Source: Salaquimonas sp.
Lineage (GTDB): Bacteria; Pseudomonadota; Alphaproteobacteria; Rhizobiales; Rhizobiaceae
Reading direction: 5' to 3'
DNA: 57,631 nt
Assembly: GCA_022340185.1 (NCBI GenBank)
Contig: JAJDOK010000091.1
Location: forward strand, 1-57,631
Below the pieces are notes generated by a model. That model was not told where the DNA came from and ran no database searches. It was given only the letters and a program-made list of their open reading frames with translations. Shown in pieces: positions 24,647 through 34,337 of the stretch. How positions within the stretch are numbered: the stretch's first letter is position 1; each line of letters opens with the position of its first letter. A program made the translations under genes and the position numbers.

Positions 24647-26869
24647 ATGTCGGACAGGTTGCAGGTCGACATGTCGGCCCTGCAGGAAACGCAGCCGGTA
24701 CAGGAAGATAGCGAGAAGACCGCGGCCGGCGGTAATCTTCTCGACTGCCTGTCGCTGCTGTGCGGTCATTTCTCGCTGCCATACAACCGGCAAGCCGCCC
24801 TTGCCGACCTGCCCGACGGCGGAGAAGGTATCGATCCGGAGCTGTTTGCACGCGCGGCGGAAAATTGCGGTCTCAAGGTCGCGCTCGACAAGTCCCGCCC
24901 TTCGCGGGTTTCCCCGCTGGTCGCGCCTTTCGTCACCTTCATGAAGGACGGCAATGCGGCGGTTGTCGAGAAACTCGATCACTTCCGCCGTATTGCCTCG
25001 ATCGTACTTCCAAGCGGGGAGGGGGAATCGGCCCCGGTTAGGCGCGACATCGCCTTTTCCCAGCTCGATTTCGAATCGAGCCGCCGCGTTGCCTATGTCA
25101 CGCCGGCACATGTCGGCGCACCGCAGGACGCGGGCGAAAAGGAAACCCCGCTTGCCGGCGGCAATCTGTTCTGGCGGATCGTCGGAGCCTACTGGCCGAG
25201 CTGGGCGCTGGTCGCGGTTGCGGCCTGTTCGATCAATCTGCTGGCGCTCGCCTCGCCGCTGTTCATGATGAATGTCTATGACAGGGTGCTACCCAATATG
25301 GCGATTCCGACCCTGTGGGCGCTGGCGGCGGGCGTTGTGATCGCGCTGTTCTTCGATGCCGCGCTCAAGTTGTTGCGCGCCTCGCTGCTCGACCGGACGG
25401 GCAGGAGGGTGGACATGCGTATCAGTTCGGAAATGTTCGCCCATGTGCTGAGGGTGCGGCTCGACCATTTTCCGGCGGGTACCGGCGGACTGGCGAATGC
25501 GATCCGCGAAATCGAAACGGTGCGCGATTTCTTCACCTCGGCAAGCCTGGTCGCCGTAACCGATTTCATCTTCATCGGCATTTTTCTTGTCGTGCTGTGG
25601 CTGATCGCGGGGCCGCTGGCGCTGGTGCCTGCCGGCGCTGTTTGCGTGGTGATCGTCGTGACATTACTGTCGCGCCTGCCGATCGCGCGCTCGGTCAGGC
25701 AGTCGGCGGGCCATGTCGCGGCTCGCCAGACCCTGCTGGTCGAAAGCCTGACCGGGCTGGAGGCGCTGCGTCTCGTCGGCGCGGAAGGCAAGCGGCAGTT
25801 CCTGTGGGAGCGCGTGGTGGCCGCCGCTGCCGACGGTGCGTCGCGGGCCAAGGGCTGGGCTTCGCTTGCCAATGTTACCACCGGCTTCGTGCTGCAGATG
25901 GTTTCGGTGCTGATCATCACCTGGGGCGTGTTCTTGGTCATGGAAGGGCGCATCACCGTCGGTGCGATGATTGCCGCCAACATCCTGTCGAGCCGCGTGC
26001 TGCAGCCCTTGTCGAATATTGCCCAGACGCTGGCGCGTTCCGGACAGGCGTTTCAGGCGATGCGCCGGCTGGCCGGTCTCGCCGAACTGCCGCGTGAGAC
26101 CGGTATCGAGGCGGGGGGCGCAATGATTGAACAGGGTCGCGTCGAATTCCGCGATGTCACTTTCGCCTATCCCGGCATCGACAAACCCGCGCTGCGCAGT
26201 CTTTCCTTCACCATCGAGCCCGGTGAAAGGATCGGCCTGATCGGCGTGGTCGGCTCGGGCAAGTCCACTATCGGCAGGCTGCTGGCCGGTCTTTACGATG
26301 CGCAGGAGGGCACGCTGCTCGTCGACGGACGGGATATCCGTCAGTATCCACGTGCCGCACTGCGCGACAGGGTTTCATGCAGCGGCCAGGATTCGGTGCT
26401 GTTTACCGGCACCATCCGCGACAACATCGCGCTCGGTGCACATGAGGCAAGCGACGCCGATATTGAGGCGGTAAGCGAGCTTGCCGGGGTTACCACGTTC
26501 ACGCGCACACTTCCGCTGGGACTTTCCACGCCGGTAACCGAGCGTGGCGGCAATCTGTCTGGCGGCCAGCGACAGGCGATCTCACTGGCACGCAGCCTGT
26601 TGCGCATGCCGAAGGTCATCTTCCTCGACGAACCGACCAGCGCCATGGATTCCACCCGCGAGGCGGATTTCGTGTCGCGCCTCGACGCCTATTGCGGGCG
26701 GGAGCGTACGCTGATCGTCGCCACCCACCGGATGAGCCTGCTCAGTCTTGTCGACAAGGTGCTGGTGCTCGACGGCGGCAAGCTGGCGCTTGCCGGAACG
26801 CGTGACAAGGTGATGGAAGAACTGCAGAAAATGCAGGCCAGAGCAAAACCAGTTGGAGCACTGACGTGA
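24647..26869 (+). CDS. lapB: Type I secretion ABC exporter with C39-like N-terminal domain (LapB-like)
   Basis: A 740-residue inner-membrane exporter, dimeric by family rule. Residues 30-155 form a C39 peptidase-like domain without the catalytic cysteine context, as in exporters for RTX adhesins that keep it as a docking domain. Membrane domain about 175-460; nucleotide-binding domain after 490 with Walker A GVVGSGKSTIG (about 533), signature LSGGQRQAISLARSLL (about 636) and Walker B VIFLDEPTSAMD. I chose ATG 24647 (MSDRLQVDM) over a TTG 45 bp upstream. The stop overlaps the HlyD-family GTG by 4 bp. Its cargo is probably the FecR/VWA/RTX protein encoded on the facing strand. Confidence 0.88.
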   Translation: MSDRLQVDMSALQETQPVQEDSEKTAAGGNLLDCLSLLCGHFSLPYNRQAALADLPDGGEGIDPELFARAAENCGLKVALDKSRPSRVSPLVAPFVTFMKDGNAAVVEKLDHFRRIASIVLPSGEGESAPVRRDIAFSQLDFESSRRVAYVTPAHVGAPQDAGEKETPLAGGNLFWRIVGAYWPSWALVAVAACSINLLALASPLFMMNVYDRVLPNMAIPTLWALAAGVVIALFFDAALKLLRASLLDRTGRRVDMRISSEMFAHVLRVRLDHFPAGTGGLANAIREIETVRDFFTSASLVAVTDFIFIGIFLVVLWLIAGPLALVPAGAVCVVIVVTLLSRLPIARSVRQSAGHVAARQTLLVESLTGLEALRLVGAEGKRQFLWERVVAAAADGASRAKGWASLANVTTGFVLQMVSVLIITWGVFLVMEGRITVGAMIAANILSSRVLQPLSNIAQTLARSGQAFQAMRRLAGLAELPRETGIEAGGAMIEQGRVEFRDVTFAYPGIDKPALRSLSFTIEPGERIGLIGVVGSGKSTIGRLLAGLYDAQEGTLLVDGRDIRQYPRAALRDRVSCSGQDSVLFTGTIRDNIALGAHEASDADIEAVSELAGVTTFTRTLPLGLSTPVTERGGNLSGGQRQAISLARSLLRMPKVIFLDEPTSAMDSTREADFVSRLDAYCGRERTLIVATHRMSLLSLVDKVLVLDGGKLALAGTRDKVMEELQKMQARAKPVGALT

Positions 26870-28188
26870 GCGGTCGCGGCGCATTGCTGTTTGCCAACGA
26901 TGTACGCACGGCGCGCGAAAAGGACCTGCCGCGCACTGCCGCCATGCTGGTGATCGTGCTCGCTGCTATGATCGCCGGCTTCATCACCTGGTCGCGCGTT
27001 GCCGTGCTCGACGAGGTGACGAGCGGTACGGGCAAGGTGGTGCCTGCCCAGCAAATCCAGGTCGTCCAGTCGCTCGAGGGCGGCATCGTCTCGGAAATCC
27101 TGGTGCATGAGGGCGAACAGGTCGAAAAGGATCAGGTGCTGATGCGTCTCGACGAAACGAGCCAGGGCTCCCGGCTTGGCGAATTGTCGGGCCAGCGCTA
27201 TGCCGGCCTGGCGCGTATTGCGCGGCTCAGCGCGGAAGCCGAGGGCAAGGATGCGCCGGAATTTTCAGAACGGCTCAAGATCATGGCGCCGGATCTCATC
27301 GAGGCCGAAACCGAGGCCTTCCAGTCACGCCAGCACGCGCTCGAGGGCCAGCGCAAGGTGCTCGAACCGCAACTGGAGCAACGCCGGGAGGATCTGGTTG
27401 AACTTCAGCAGAAGCAAAAGAAACTCACCCAGTCGCTCGAATTGCTGGAGCGCGAATTGAAGCTGACGCGCGATCTGGCGGATAGCGGCGCGGTGCCGGA
27501 ACTGGATCTCATCCGGCTGGAGCGCGACGCGGTGGAGGCGCGCGGCGACCTGGACGAGACGGCGGCGCGCATGAAGCGCACGCAAGCCGCGATCAAGGAA
27601 TACGAAAACCGGCTGGCGAGCCTGGACGCGGATTTCCGGGCATCTGCGCGTGTGGATCTGGCCAAGGAGATGGGTTCGCTCAAGGTGATCGGCGAATCGA
27701 TCACCGGCGCCGAAGGCCGGGTCGAACGCACCACCATTCGCGCGCCGATGCGCGGCGTCGTCAACCGCATCGCGGTTACCACGATTGGCGGCGTGATCCA
27801 GCCCGGTGGGGCGGCGCTCGAAATCGTGCCGCTCGACGACAAGCTGGTGATCGAGGCGGCGATCCGGCCGCAGGACGTGGCGTTCATCCGCGTCGGCCAG
27901 GAGGCGAATGTGAAGCTGAGTGCCTATGACTATACGATCTATGGATCGCTCAAGGGCAAGGTAACGCAAGTGGGCGCCAACACGCTGACCAATCCGCAAT
28001 CGGGCGAACCGTTCTACCGCGTGGTGATCGAGACGGAATCGACCACGCTGGAGCACAGGGGCGCCGCACTCGACATCATTCCGGGCATGGTTGCGACCGT
28101 CGATATCAAGACCGGGAGCAGGACTGTCTTCGACTATCTCATCCAGCCGCTTAACCGGGTGCGCCACGAAGCGTTGCGCGAGCGCTGA
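26866..28188 (+). CDS. lapC: HlyD-family membrane fusion protein of type I secretion (LapC-like)
   Basis: A 440-residue periplasmic adaptor anchored by one membrane helix (about 24-44). The lipoyl-like half-motif SLEGGIVSEILVHEGEQVEKDQVL follows, then a long coiled coil (about 95-260, rich in Glu/Leu/Arg) that contacts TolC, then the second lipoyl half and beta barrel (APMRGVVNRI; DDKLVIEAAIRPQDVAFI). The GTG start overlaps the exporter stop (GTGA), so translation is coupled. It ends 14 bp from the convergent cyclase gene. With the two genes before it the trans-envelope exporter is complete. Confidence 0.9.
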   Translation: MSGRGALLFANDVRTAREKDLPRTAAMLVIVLAAMIAGFITWSRVAVLDEVTSGTGKVVPAQQIQVVQSLEGGIVSEILVHEGEQVEKDQVLMRLDETSQGSRLGELSGQRYAGLARIARLSAEAEGKDAPEFSERLKIMAPDLIEAETEAFQSRQHALEGQRKVLEPQLEQRREDLVELQQKQKKLTQSLELLERELKLTRDLADSGAVPELDLIRLERDAVEARGDLDETAARMKRTQAAIKEYENRLASLDADFRASARVDLAKEMGSLKVIGESITGAEGRVERTTIRAPMRGVVNRIAVTTIGGVIQPGGAALEIVPLDDKLVIEAAIRPQDVAFIRVGQEANVKLSAYDYTIYGSLKGKVTQVGANTLTNPQSGEPFYRVVIETESTTLEHRGAALDIIPGMVATVDIKTGSRTVFDYLIQPLNRVRHEALRER

Positions 28189-28202
28189 GACACGCGTTGC
28201 CG

Positions 28203-30437
28203 CTATTTCTCGGTGGCGTCGTAGACGGCGTCCCAGTCCTTGCCGGGCGGATTGGCGCGATACTGGGCGATGCGCCTTCGATAGACGTCGAGGTAGTCGT
28301 CAAGCGGGATGTCCATGGTCACGGACAGCTTTTCAAGCGCGGCAATCGCCTTTTCCGCCGCTGCCCATTTCTGGGTGCGGTAGGCGGCAAGCATTTCGGC
28401 GTTCCCTGCCTTGACCGCACCGAACACTTCACTTGCCGCCGTTTCCTTGTCGCCCAGAAGCGTGTGCAGACGTTCGGGCTCGGCCTTGCCCTTGACGCGC
28501 ACCTGATCGATTTCGATCATGGCGAATTCGGCTTCAGCCGCCAGTGCCGTCGTCTCGCCCAGAATGATCGGCACGCCGAAGGGCTTGGACTGGCCCTCAA
28601 GGCGCGAGGCAAGGTTTACCGCGTCGCCGAGTGCGGTGTAGTCGAAGCGCATCTCGCTGCCCATATTGCCGACCACACAGTCGCCCGTATTGATGCCGAT
28701 GCCGATATTGATCTCGTGGTAGGAGCCGCCCGTACGGTTGATTTCGGTGCGCGCCGTAGCGTTGAGTTCGGCGACGCGCTGGCGCATCAGCAGCGCGGCG
28801 CGACAGGCACGCAGCGCGTGGTCGGGAGCGTCCACCGGCGCATTCCAGAAGGCCATGATCGCATCGCCCATGTATTTGTCGATCGTTCCCTCAGTTTCCA
28901 GAATGGCGTTCGACATGACGGTCAGGAAGCGGTTCATCAGCCGGGTCAGGCCCTGCGGATTGGCCTTGAAGCTCTCCGAGATGGAGGTGAAGCCGCGCAC
29001 GTCGGTGAACAGCACCGACAATTGTCTCGTCTCGCCCCCCAGCACCAGGCGCGAGGGGTCGTCGGACAATTGTTCGACCAGCGCCGGCGACAGGTACTGG
29101 CTGAAGGCGGAACGGATCTGGCGCCGCTGCACCTCCTCGCGCATGTAGTTGGTGGTCGCCATCATGATGAACAGCGCCGTTGTCGCGGCAAAGGGGTAGC
29201 TGGGGTCGACGAGCACATGGTTTTGGACGAAGGCCCAGTAGGAGCCGCCGATGAACATCGCCTGGCAGGCGATTGCGGCGATGGCCGCCCAGACCGCGCC
29301 CATGAGCGGCACGAGCCAGATGATCAGGACGCCGGCGAAGGCGATGAAGATCAGTTCCATGCCGATCGCAGTATAGGGCCGGGTCAGGAACTGTCCGGTC
29401 AGGATGTTCTCGATGATCTGGGCGTGGATCTCGACCCCCGGCATGGCAGCCTCGACTGGCGTGGCGCGGTAATCCTCGAGCCCGACGGCCGAGGTGCCGA
29501 CCAGCACCATCTTGCCGGCGACGGCATCGGGCGGCGCCTCGCCCGAGAGAATATCCGCGGCCGAAACGTAGCGGCGCTGATCGGTGCGGGAGAACCATGG
29601 CCAGACCATGCCGTGCCGATCGGTGGGAATGGCAACGCCGCCCACGGTCACCGATTTGATGCCGGCGCTATCCGTGGTCAGGAAGAAGGCGGATCCGCCC
29701 GTGGCGATACGCAACACCTCCGTCGACAGGGCCAGCCGGTAGCGGTCCGCCACGAGCATGACGAGCGGCACGCGGCGGTAGATTCCATCGGGATCGGGAA
29801 CGACGGTGAAGACGCCGCGCCCGGCCGCGGCATCGCGGATTGCCGGCATGTTCTGGACCAGCGAGCTGTAGGAAGTCAGGAAGGGCGCGGGGTCCTCGCC
29901 GCGGATCGCATAGGGAACCTCGTCGACCTTCTGGTCGAACTGGTCGGCGGCGGGCAGGCGGGCGGCGGTTTCGCCGACAACAACTCGCGAGGCGGCGATG
30001 GCGTGGGCGAGCGCGGCCTCGTTATCGGGCAGCCGCAGCAGTTCCATGCGCGCTGCTTCGGGCAGATCGGGATTGTCGGCGGCGATACGCGCCGGCGACA
30101 GGCGATCGGGCTCGGCGAAGACTATGTCGAAACCGATATCGAGCACACCGGCGGCGGACAATTTGTCAATTAGTTCGGCGATACGCGTGCGTGGCCACGG
30201 CCACTGGCCGTATTTCGCGAGGCTTTTCTCGTCGATATCGACAATGACGACCGGCGCCGGCGCGTAGGCTCGCGTGTTGATGCGCTGGTAGAGATCGAAG
30301 CTCTGGTTGCGGATGGTCGAGATGAAGACCGGATCGTAAATCCGCAAGGCTATGATGATGGCAAGCAGACAAAGACCCAGAACCCGCGCGAGAGAAAATC
30401 CAAGCGCGGTACGCAATCGCCCCATCAAGTGGCGCAT
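28203..30437 (-). CDS. CHASE2-domain class III adenylate/guanylate cyclase
   Basis: A 744-residue membrane receptor cyclase. A single helix (about 16-32) leads into an extracytoplasmic CHASE2 sensor (to about 330), followed by three helices and a class III cyclase domain (about 470-650). Metal-binding aspartates are in LFTDVRGFT (about 474) and KYMGDAIMAFW; the catalytic block FDYTALGDAVNLASRLEG is intact, so activity is expected. Class IIIb features favour ATP, giving cAMP, but GTP cannot be ruled out. The tail after 680 is helical. Its ATG overlaps the end of the giant RTX gene by one base (TGATG), which ties an extracytoplasmic sensor to the surface protein. The ligand is unknown. Confidence 0.88.
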   Translation of the reverse strand: MRHLMGRLRTALGFSLARVLGLCLLAIIIALRIYDPVFISTIRNQSFDLYQRINTRAYAPAPVVIVDIDEKSLAKYGQWPWPRTRIAELIDKLSAAGVLDIGFDIVFAEPDRLSPARIAADNPDLPEAARMELLRLPDNEAALAHAIAASRVVVGETAARLPAADQFDQKVDEVPYAIRGEDPAPFLTSYSSLVQNMPAIRDAAAGRGVFTVVPDPDGIYRRVPLVMLVADRYRLALSTEVLRIATGGSAFFLTTDSAGIKSVTVGGVAIPTDRHGMVWPWFSRTDQRRYVSAADILSGEAPPDAVAGKMVLVGTSAVGLEDYRATPVEAAMPGVEIHAQIIENILTGQFLTRPYTAIGMELIFIAFAGVLIIWLVPLMGAVWAAIAAIACQAMFIGGSYWAFVQNHVLVDPSYPFAATTALFIMMATTNYMREEVQRRQIRSAFSQYLSPALVEQLSDDPSRLVLGGETRQLSVLFTDVRGFTSISESFKANPQGLTRLMNRFLTVMSNAILETEGTIDKYMGDAIMAFWNAPVDAPDHALRACRAALLMRQRVAELNATARTEINRTGGSYHEINIGIGINTGDCVVGNMGSEMRFDYTALGDAVNLASRLEGQSKPFGVPIILGETTALAAEAEFAMIEIDQVRVKGKAEPERLHTLLGDKETAASEVFGAVKAGNAEMLAAYRTQKWAAAEKAIAALEKLSVTMDIPLDDYLDVYRRRIAQYRANPPGKDWDAVYDATEK

Positions 30438-33400
30438 CAGCCCACCTCGGTGGCGGCGCTCACCTGAACAGAGTGGCCGGCATCGTCGAACACGATATTC
30501 ATGACGACATCTTCCGGATTGTCATTGACGATGGCGGTAGCCGCCACCTGCATCGCGGCGTCGCCTCCGGGACCGTCGGCGTCGACGCTTACATGCACGA
30601 CGGTCTTTGGACCGTCATCACTCGCCACTGTGGAGGCGGTGATCTGGACAAAGGCATCCGGATTGCCGGTGTCGAAGGCGGCGGTCAGCAGTCTGGAAAT
30701 GTCGAGCGAATCCTCATCCGTATTGAAGTCGGTGATCAGGTCCGGCGCATCAGCAACAGGCGTGCCGCTGTCGCCCGGCAGCGGGAAATGATCGATGACG
30801 AACAGATCGTCGCCCCCGCCGCCTGCCAACTGATCGTAGCCAAGACCGCCGATCAGGATGTCATTGCCCTCGCCGCCATCGAGTTTGTCATTGCCGGCAA
30901 AACCCATCAGCAGGTCATCGCCGCCGAGGCCGGAAATCTCGTCGCCCATCAGGCCTGCCGCCAGGAAGTCATTGCCTTCGCTGCCGGTGATGTCGAGCGA
31001 TGAATCGCTGCCGCCAATCGTGTTGTGAATGGTAAAGCTCTGTGTTTCATCGCCGAGGGCGCCATCGGTGTCGAAGGTGGCGATCGCCGTTAGCGTATTC
31101 AGTGCACTGTCGTCGCCGACCCAATGGGCAAGCCCGTGCAGCGCCTCGATCGACAGGGAGTAGCCCGAACCGTTCTGGACGAGGTCCGACTGGTCGGCGA
31201 CGACGACCGGGTCGCCGCCATTACCGTTGTCAAGCGTCAACTGGAAATCGACAAGGTCGACACCGAAATCCTGCGGCACGGAGAATGCCGCGGACAGGTC
31301 ATCGGCTGAATCGACCTTGACCGGCGAATTGTCGCTGTCGATTCGGTTGAGCACCAGATCAAGGGGAGCGGTGGAGTCGATTTCAAAGGCGGAAACGTAG
31401 GCGATCTGCTGCAATTGGTGCGCCAAATCGTCGATCGAACCCTGGCCTCTTCCGTCGGAAGTCAGGATGACGAAATTCTGGTCGCCCGCCTGACTCTCGT
31501 CCTGGAGAAAATCCAGCATGGCCTGCAACGGATGATCCAGGTTCGTTGCGCCACCGGTGTACGGGAATGACGCGGCAACATCGTCGAGTCTGGAATCGTA
31601 CAGGTCGATACCTGCCAAAAATTCGGGGGATGAGGTCACGATGCCTGAAAACTGGACCATCTGGACATCGACCTGCATGGCCGATCCGTCAAACTGCGCG
31701 CGAAGGTCGTCAATGGTGTTCTGGATGGCCTGCATCTGCAGGTCGTAGCGGGTTTCGGTCGCATCGGGGCCGACATTTCCCATGCTGCCCGAAGCATCGA
31801 ACGCAATGGAGACGTTGATGTTGGTAACCTGCGGATCGCTCACATTGATCTGGAAATCGACGAAGGTCGAATCATTATCGGTCTGCGCTTCGCTCGTCAG
31901 CACCATGTTGACCGACTGGCCGTAACTGGTATCGAAGGTGTCTTGGGCAACCGCCAGACCGAGATCGTGGACGTCGATGTCGTAGGTGGCCTGCGCCGTG
32001 CCGCCGACACCGTCGGAGACGGCATAGGTGAAGCTGTCGGCTGTGCCAATGGCGTCGGCACTTGGCGTGAAGGTGAAACTGCCGTCGTCGTTGAGATCCA
32101 GCGTGCCGTATTGCGGGCCGGCGACCAGCGAGAACGTCAGTACGCTTCCTTTGTCGACATCGGAGGCTTCAAGCTGGCCGGAGATCGGCGTGAACTGGTT
32201 GGTGACGATGTCGCCGCCCACAGCCTCGGGGGCGTCGTTGACGCCGGTGACGGTCACCGTAGCCGTAGCGGTCGACGTTCCGTTATGGCCGTCATCAACC
32301 GTATAGGTGAAGCTCGTGGTTGCCTCTTCTGGGTTTCCCTGCGAGTCGATACCCAAATAGTCGAATTGTCCGTTCGGATCGAAGGTGAAGGTGCCGTTGC
32401 CATTGTTGGTGACCTGGCCGAGCGTCCCGGTGGTATCGACCGAAAAGGTATGGCTGTCGCTGGTGTCGACGTCGGTGAAGCTGGCGGCGATCATGGTCTG
32501 GCCGTCCTCGTCGACCTCGCCCGTCACGTCACTGGCGGACGGGGCGTCATTCTCGCCATCGATCGTCACCGTCACCACCTGGCTGGCACTGGCGCCGTGG
32601 CTGTCGGCAACGGTGTAGATGAAACTGTCGGTTGTTTGTTCGCCTTCGGCCAATGATTCGAACTGGTGGTTCGGGTCGTAGGTGAAACTGCCGACAGTGG
32701 GATTGAGGGTGACCAAGCCGATCGTGTTGGTCGTGTCGATCGAATAGGTCAGTGTGTCGCCGCTGTCCGGATCGGACACGCCGGGCGTAACCGTTCCGCC
32801 GTCGCTGTCCTCCAGGAAACTGGTATCGATCGGGTTGATAACCGGTGGATCGTTCTGACCGGTGACGGTGAATTTCAGCGCCTCCGGCTGGCCGGTGCTG
32901 TCGTCGATCGGCGCGATGGTCAGCGTGACGTCGCCGGTCTGACCCTCGCCCAGTTGCAGGTAGTCCGGACCGAGGCCCTCGATGGTTAGCGTCGCGAACA
33001 CATGATCCGGATCGGCGGAGCCGTGGTTGCCCGGATCGGTGGAGCCGTGGTTCTCACCGCCCTGGTTCTGGTCGTTCTGGTCGTTCGGCTGGTCGCCAGG
33101 GCCCTGGCCGTAGGACTGGTAGGTCGAGTTCAACAGGTCGTTGAATTCGCTCTGCAGCGCCGGGTCGACCAGAAGCTGTTCGAGCTGGCCGTTGACGCCC
33201 GACAGATTGTAGACGAAATCGGTGGTCGAAACGGTGCCCATCACCTCGCCGGTGACGAGGTTGATGATCTGGTATGCGCCGACCTCGCCATTGGGGTCGG
33301 GTGCGATGCCGAAAGTGGTGACGGGAGTTCCGTCCGGACTTATGGTTGATGCGTCAATGTTGACGACCGGCGTCGTACCGCGAATGCCCATGGTGGCGAC

Positions 33401-34108
33401 CGGCGTTTCGGCGCGCACCGTGCCGGTCTTGGCCACGAGCCCGGTGGTGAAGACGAAGGCGCCCTGCACCAGGTTCAGCACCATGGAGTTGTCATGGGCG
33501 TTCGGATCATAGACCAGTTCGTCCAAGATCATGCGGGCATTGGCCGACATGGTCAGCGCTGTGCCGTCGATGAACTTGATCGACATCTTGCCGCCATCGC
33601 CCGTCGAGATGACGTCGTCCTGGAAGATCTGCGCGCCGCTGCTGAGCGCTGCGGTCGTGCCGTCGGCATGCTGGACGCTGGCCGCGCCCTGCAGGAGTGA
33701 AACCTGACCGATCGGATTGCTGGCGGTGCTGCCGCCGGCCTGGGCATATTGTGCAGGCGAAGCGGGCCCGGCGAGCAATTCGACGGCATGGCCGAGCAGC
33801 ATGTTGCCGAAAGGCGAGATGAGCGCGGCGGGCTCGCCCTGGGCGAAATAGTCGGTGATCAGGGTTGTGGCGCCATCCGGGGCATGGATGAGCAGGTCGT
33901 GCCCGGCGCGCGAATAATCACCCTGGACCAGCGCTGTCTGGTCTATCTCGATGTGCGGCTGGCCGTCGGCGTCGATGACCGTTGAATAGTCGGACGTGTC
34001 GCCATTCAGCGGGCCGCCATGGGATGCGCGAGCGCCGTCCAGCGTCGGAATACTGTCAGATTCCGGCACAAGCAAATCGACCAGATCTGGATTCTGGCTC
34101 GTTTCCAA
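30437..34108 (-). CDS. Large FecR/cadherin-like/VWA/RTX surface protein, probable type I substrate
   Basis: A 1223-residue acidic protein without an N-terminal signal peptide. Order: N-terminal region (1-130); FecR-like domain (about 132-300, with VATMGIRGTTPV); a low-complexity Gln/Asn/Gly/His linker (335-370); three VCBS/cadherin-like repeats (about 415-515, 520-625, 628-715, joined by phrases such as GENDAP and GVNDAP); a VWA domain (about 763-945) with MIDAS D771-ASGS; then RTX repeats (1041-1105, GGDD and GGEGND units) and a C-terminal secretion region. This is the build of Ca2+-folded type I secreted adhesins. The only in-frame start is TTG 34108. Domain mix and the adjoining exporter imply surface display and binding; target unknown. 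Confidence 0.85.
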   Translation of the reverse strand: METSQNPDLVDLLVPESDSIPTLDGARASHGGPLNGDTSDYSTVIDADGQPHIEIDQTALVQGDYSRAGHDLLIHAPDGATTLITDYFAQGEPAALISPFGNMLLGHAVELLAGPASPAQYAQAGGSTASNPIGQVSLLQGAASVQHADGTTAALSSGAQIFQDDVISTGDGGKMSIKFIDGTALTMSANARMILDELVYDPNAHDNSMVLNLVQGAFVFTTGLVAKTGTVRAETPVATMGIRGTTPVVNIDASTISPDGTPVTTFGIAPDPNGEVGAYQIINLVTGEVMGTVSTTDFVYNLSGVNGQLEQLLVDPALQSEFNDLLNSTYQSYGQGPGDQPNDQNDQNQGGENHGSTDPGNHGSADPDHVFATLTIEGLGPDYLQLGEGQTGDVTLTIAPIDDSTGQPEALKFTVTGQNDPPVINPIDTSFLEDSDGGTVTPGVSDPDSGDTLTYSIDTTNTIGLVTLNPTVGSFTYDPNHQFESLAEGEQTTDSFIYTVADSHGASASQVVTVTIDGENDAPSASDVTGEVDEDGQTMIAASFTDVDTSDSHTFSVDTTGTLGQVTNNGNGTFTFDPNGQFDYLGIDSQGNPEEATTSFTYTVDDGHNGTSTATATVTVTGVNDAPEAVGGDIVTNQFTPISGQLEASDVDKGSVLTFSLVAGPQYGTLDLNDDGSFTFTPSADAIGTADSFTYAVSDGVGGTAQATYDIDVHDLGLAVAQDTFDTSYGQSVNMVLTSEAQTDNDSTFVDFQINVSDPQVTNINVSIAFDASGSMGNVGPDATETRYDLQMQAIQNTIDDLRAQFDGSAMQVDVQMVQFSGIVTSSPEFLAGIDLYDSRLDDVAASFPYTGGATNLDHPLQAMLDFLQDESQAGDQNFVILTSDGRGQGSIDDLAHQLQQIAYVSAFEIDSTAPLDLVLNRIDSDNSPVKVDSADDLSAAFSVPQDFGVDLVDFQLTLDNGNGGDPVVVADQSDLVQNGSGYSLSIEALHGLAHWVGDDSALNTLTAIATFDTDGALGDETQSFTIHNTIGGSDSSLDITGSEGNDFLAAGLMGDEISGLGGDDLLMGFAGNDKLDGGEGNDILIGGLGYDQLAGGGGDDLFVIDHFPLPGDSGTPVADAPDLITDFNTDEDSLDISRLLTAAFDTGNPDAFVQITASTVASDDGPKTVVHVSVDADGPGGDAAMQVAATAIVNDNPEDVVMNIVFDDAGHSVQVSAATEVG

Positions 34109-34337
34109 TTCAACGTTCCCATCATCACGCCCCTGAGCGATGAAGTTAATGATATGCTAAAATACGACAAATGGCCATCGGCAATTGGAAACGAGGTTAC
34201 CCGGCGCGCCACAGATGTGACCAAATGCACATCCTGCAGAAATACGTACTGTGATAATGGCCGTCGAAGAAATTATTTAGCCGGCAATTTTATTTCCGCT
34301 GGCAGAGCCGCCACCCAAATTGCCGGCCCTTCGATGG
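34109..34337. other. Intergenic region with RTX-gene promoter and a long hairpin
   Basis: This 229-bp interval is locally AT-rich, notably 34141-34180, which would serve the minus-strand RTX gene. No gene was found. Its distal part carries the 11-bp-arm stem-loop listed separately. Confidence 0.45.
34280..34327 (-). terminator. Stem-loop after the cyclase-family gene
   Basis: GCCGGCAATTT (34280-34290) and AAATTGCCGGC (34317-34327) are exact inverse copies with a 26-base loop. On the minus strand the stem comes 10 bp after the cyclase-family stop and is followed by TAAATAATTTCTT, so it could end that transcript. The long loop makes it atypical. Confidence 0.45.

Noticed and set aside
28197..30173. 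658-codon plus-strand open frame opposite the CHASE2 cyclase
   Set aside because: Composition is His/Gly/Arg/Asp-rich, typical of antisense frames. The cyclase frame has intact catalytic motifs.
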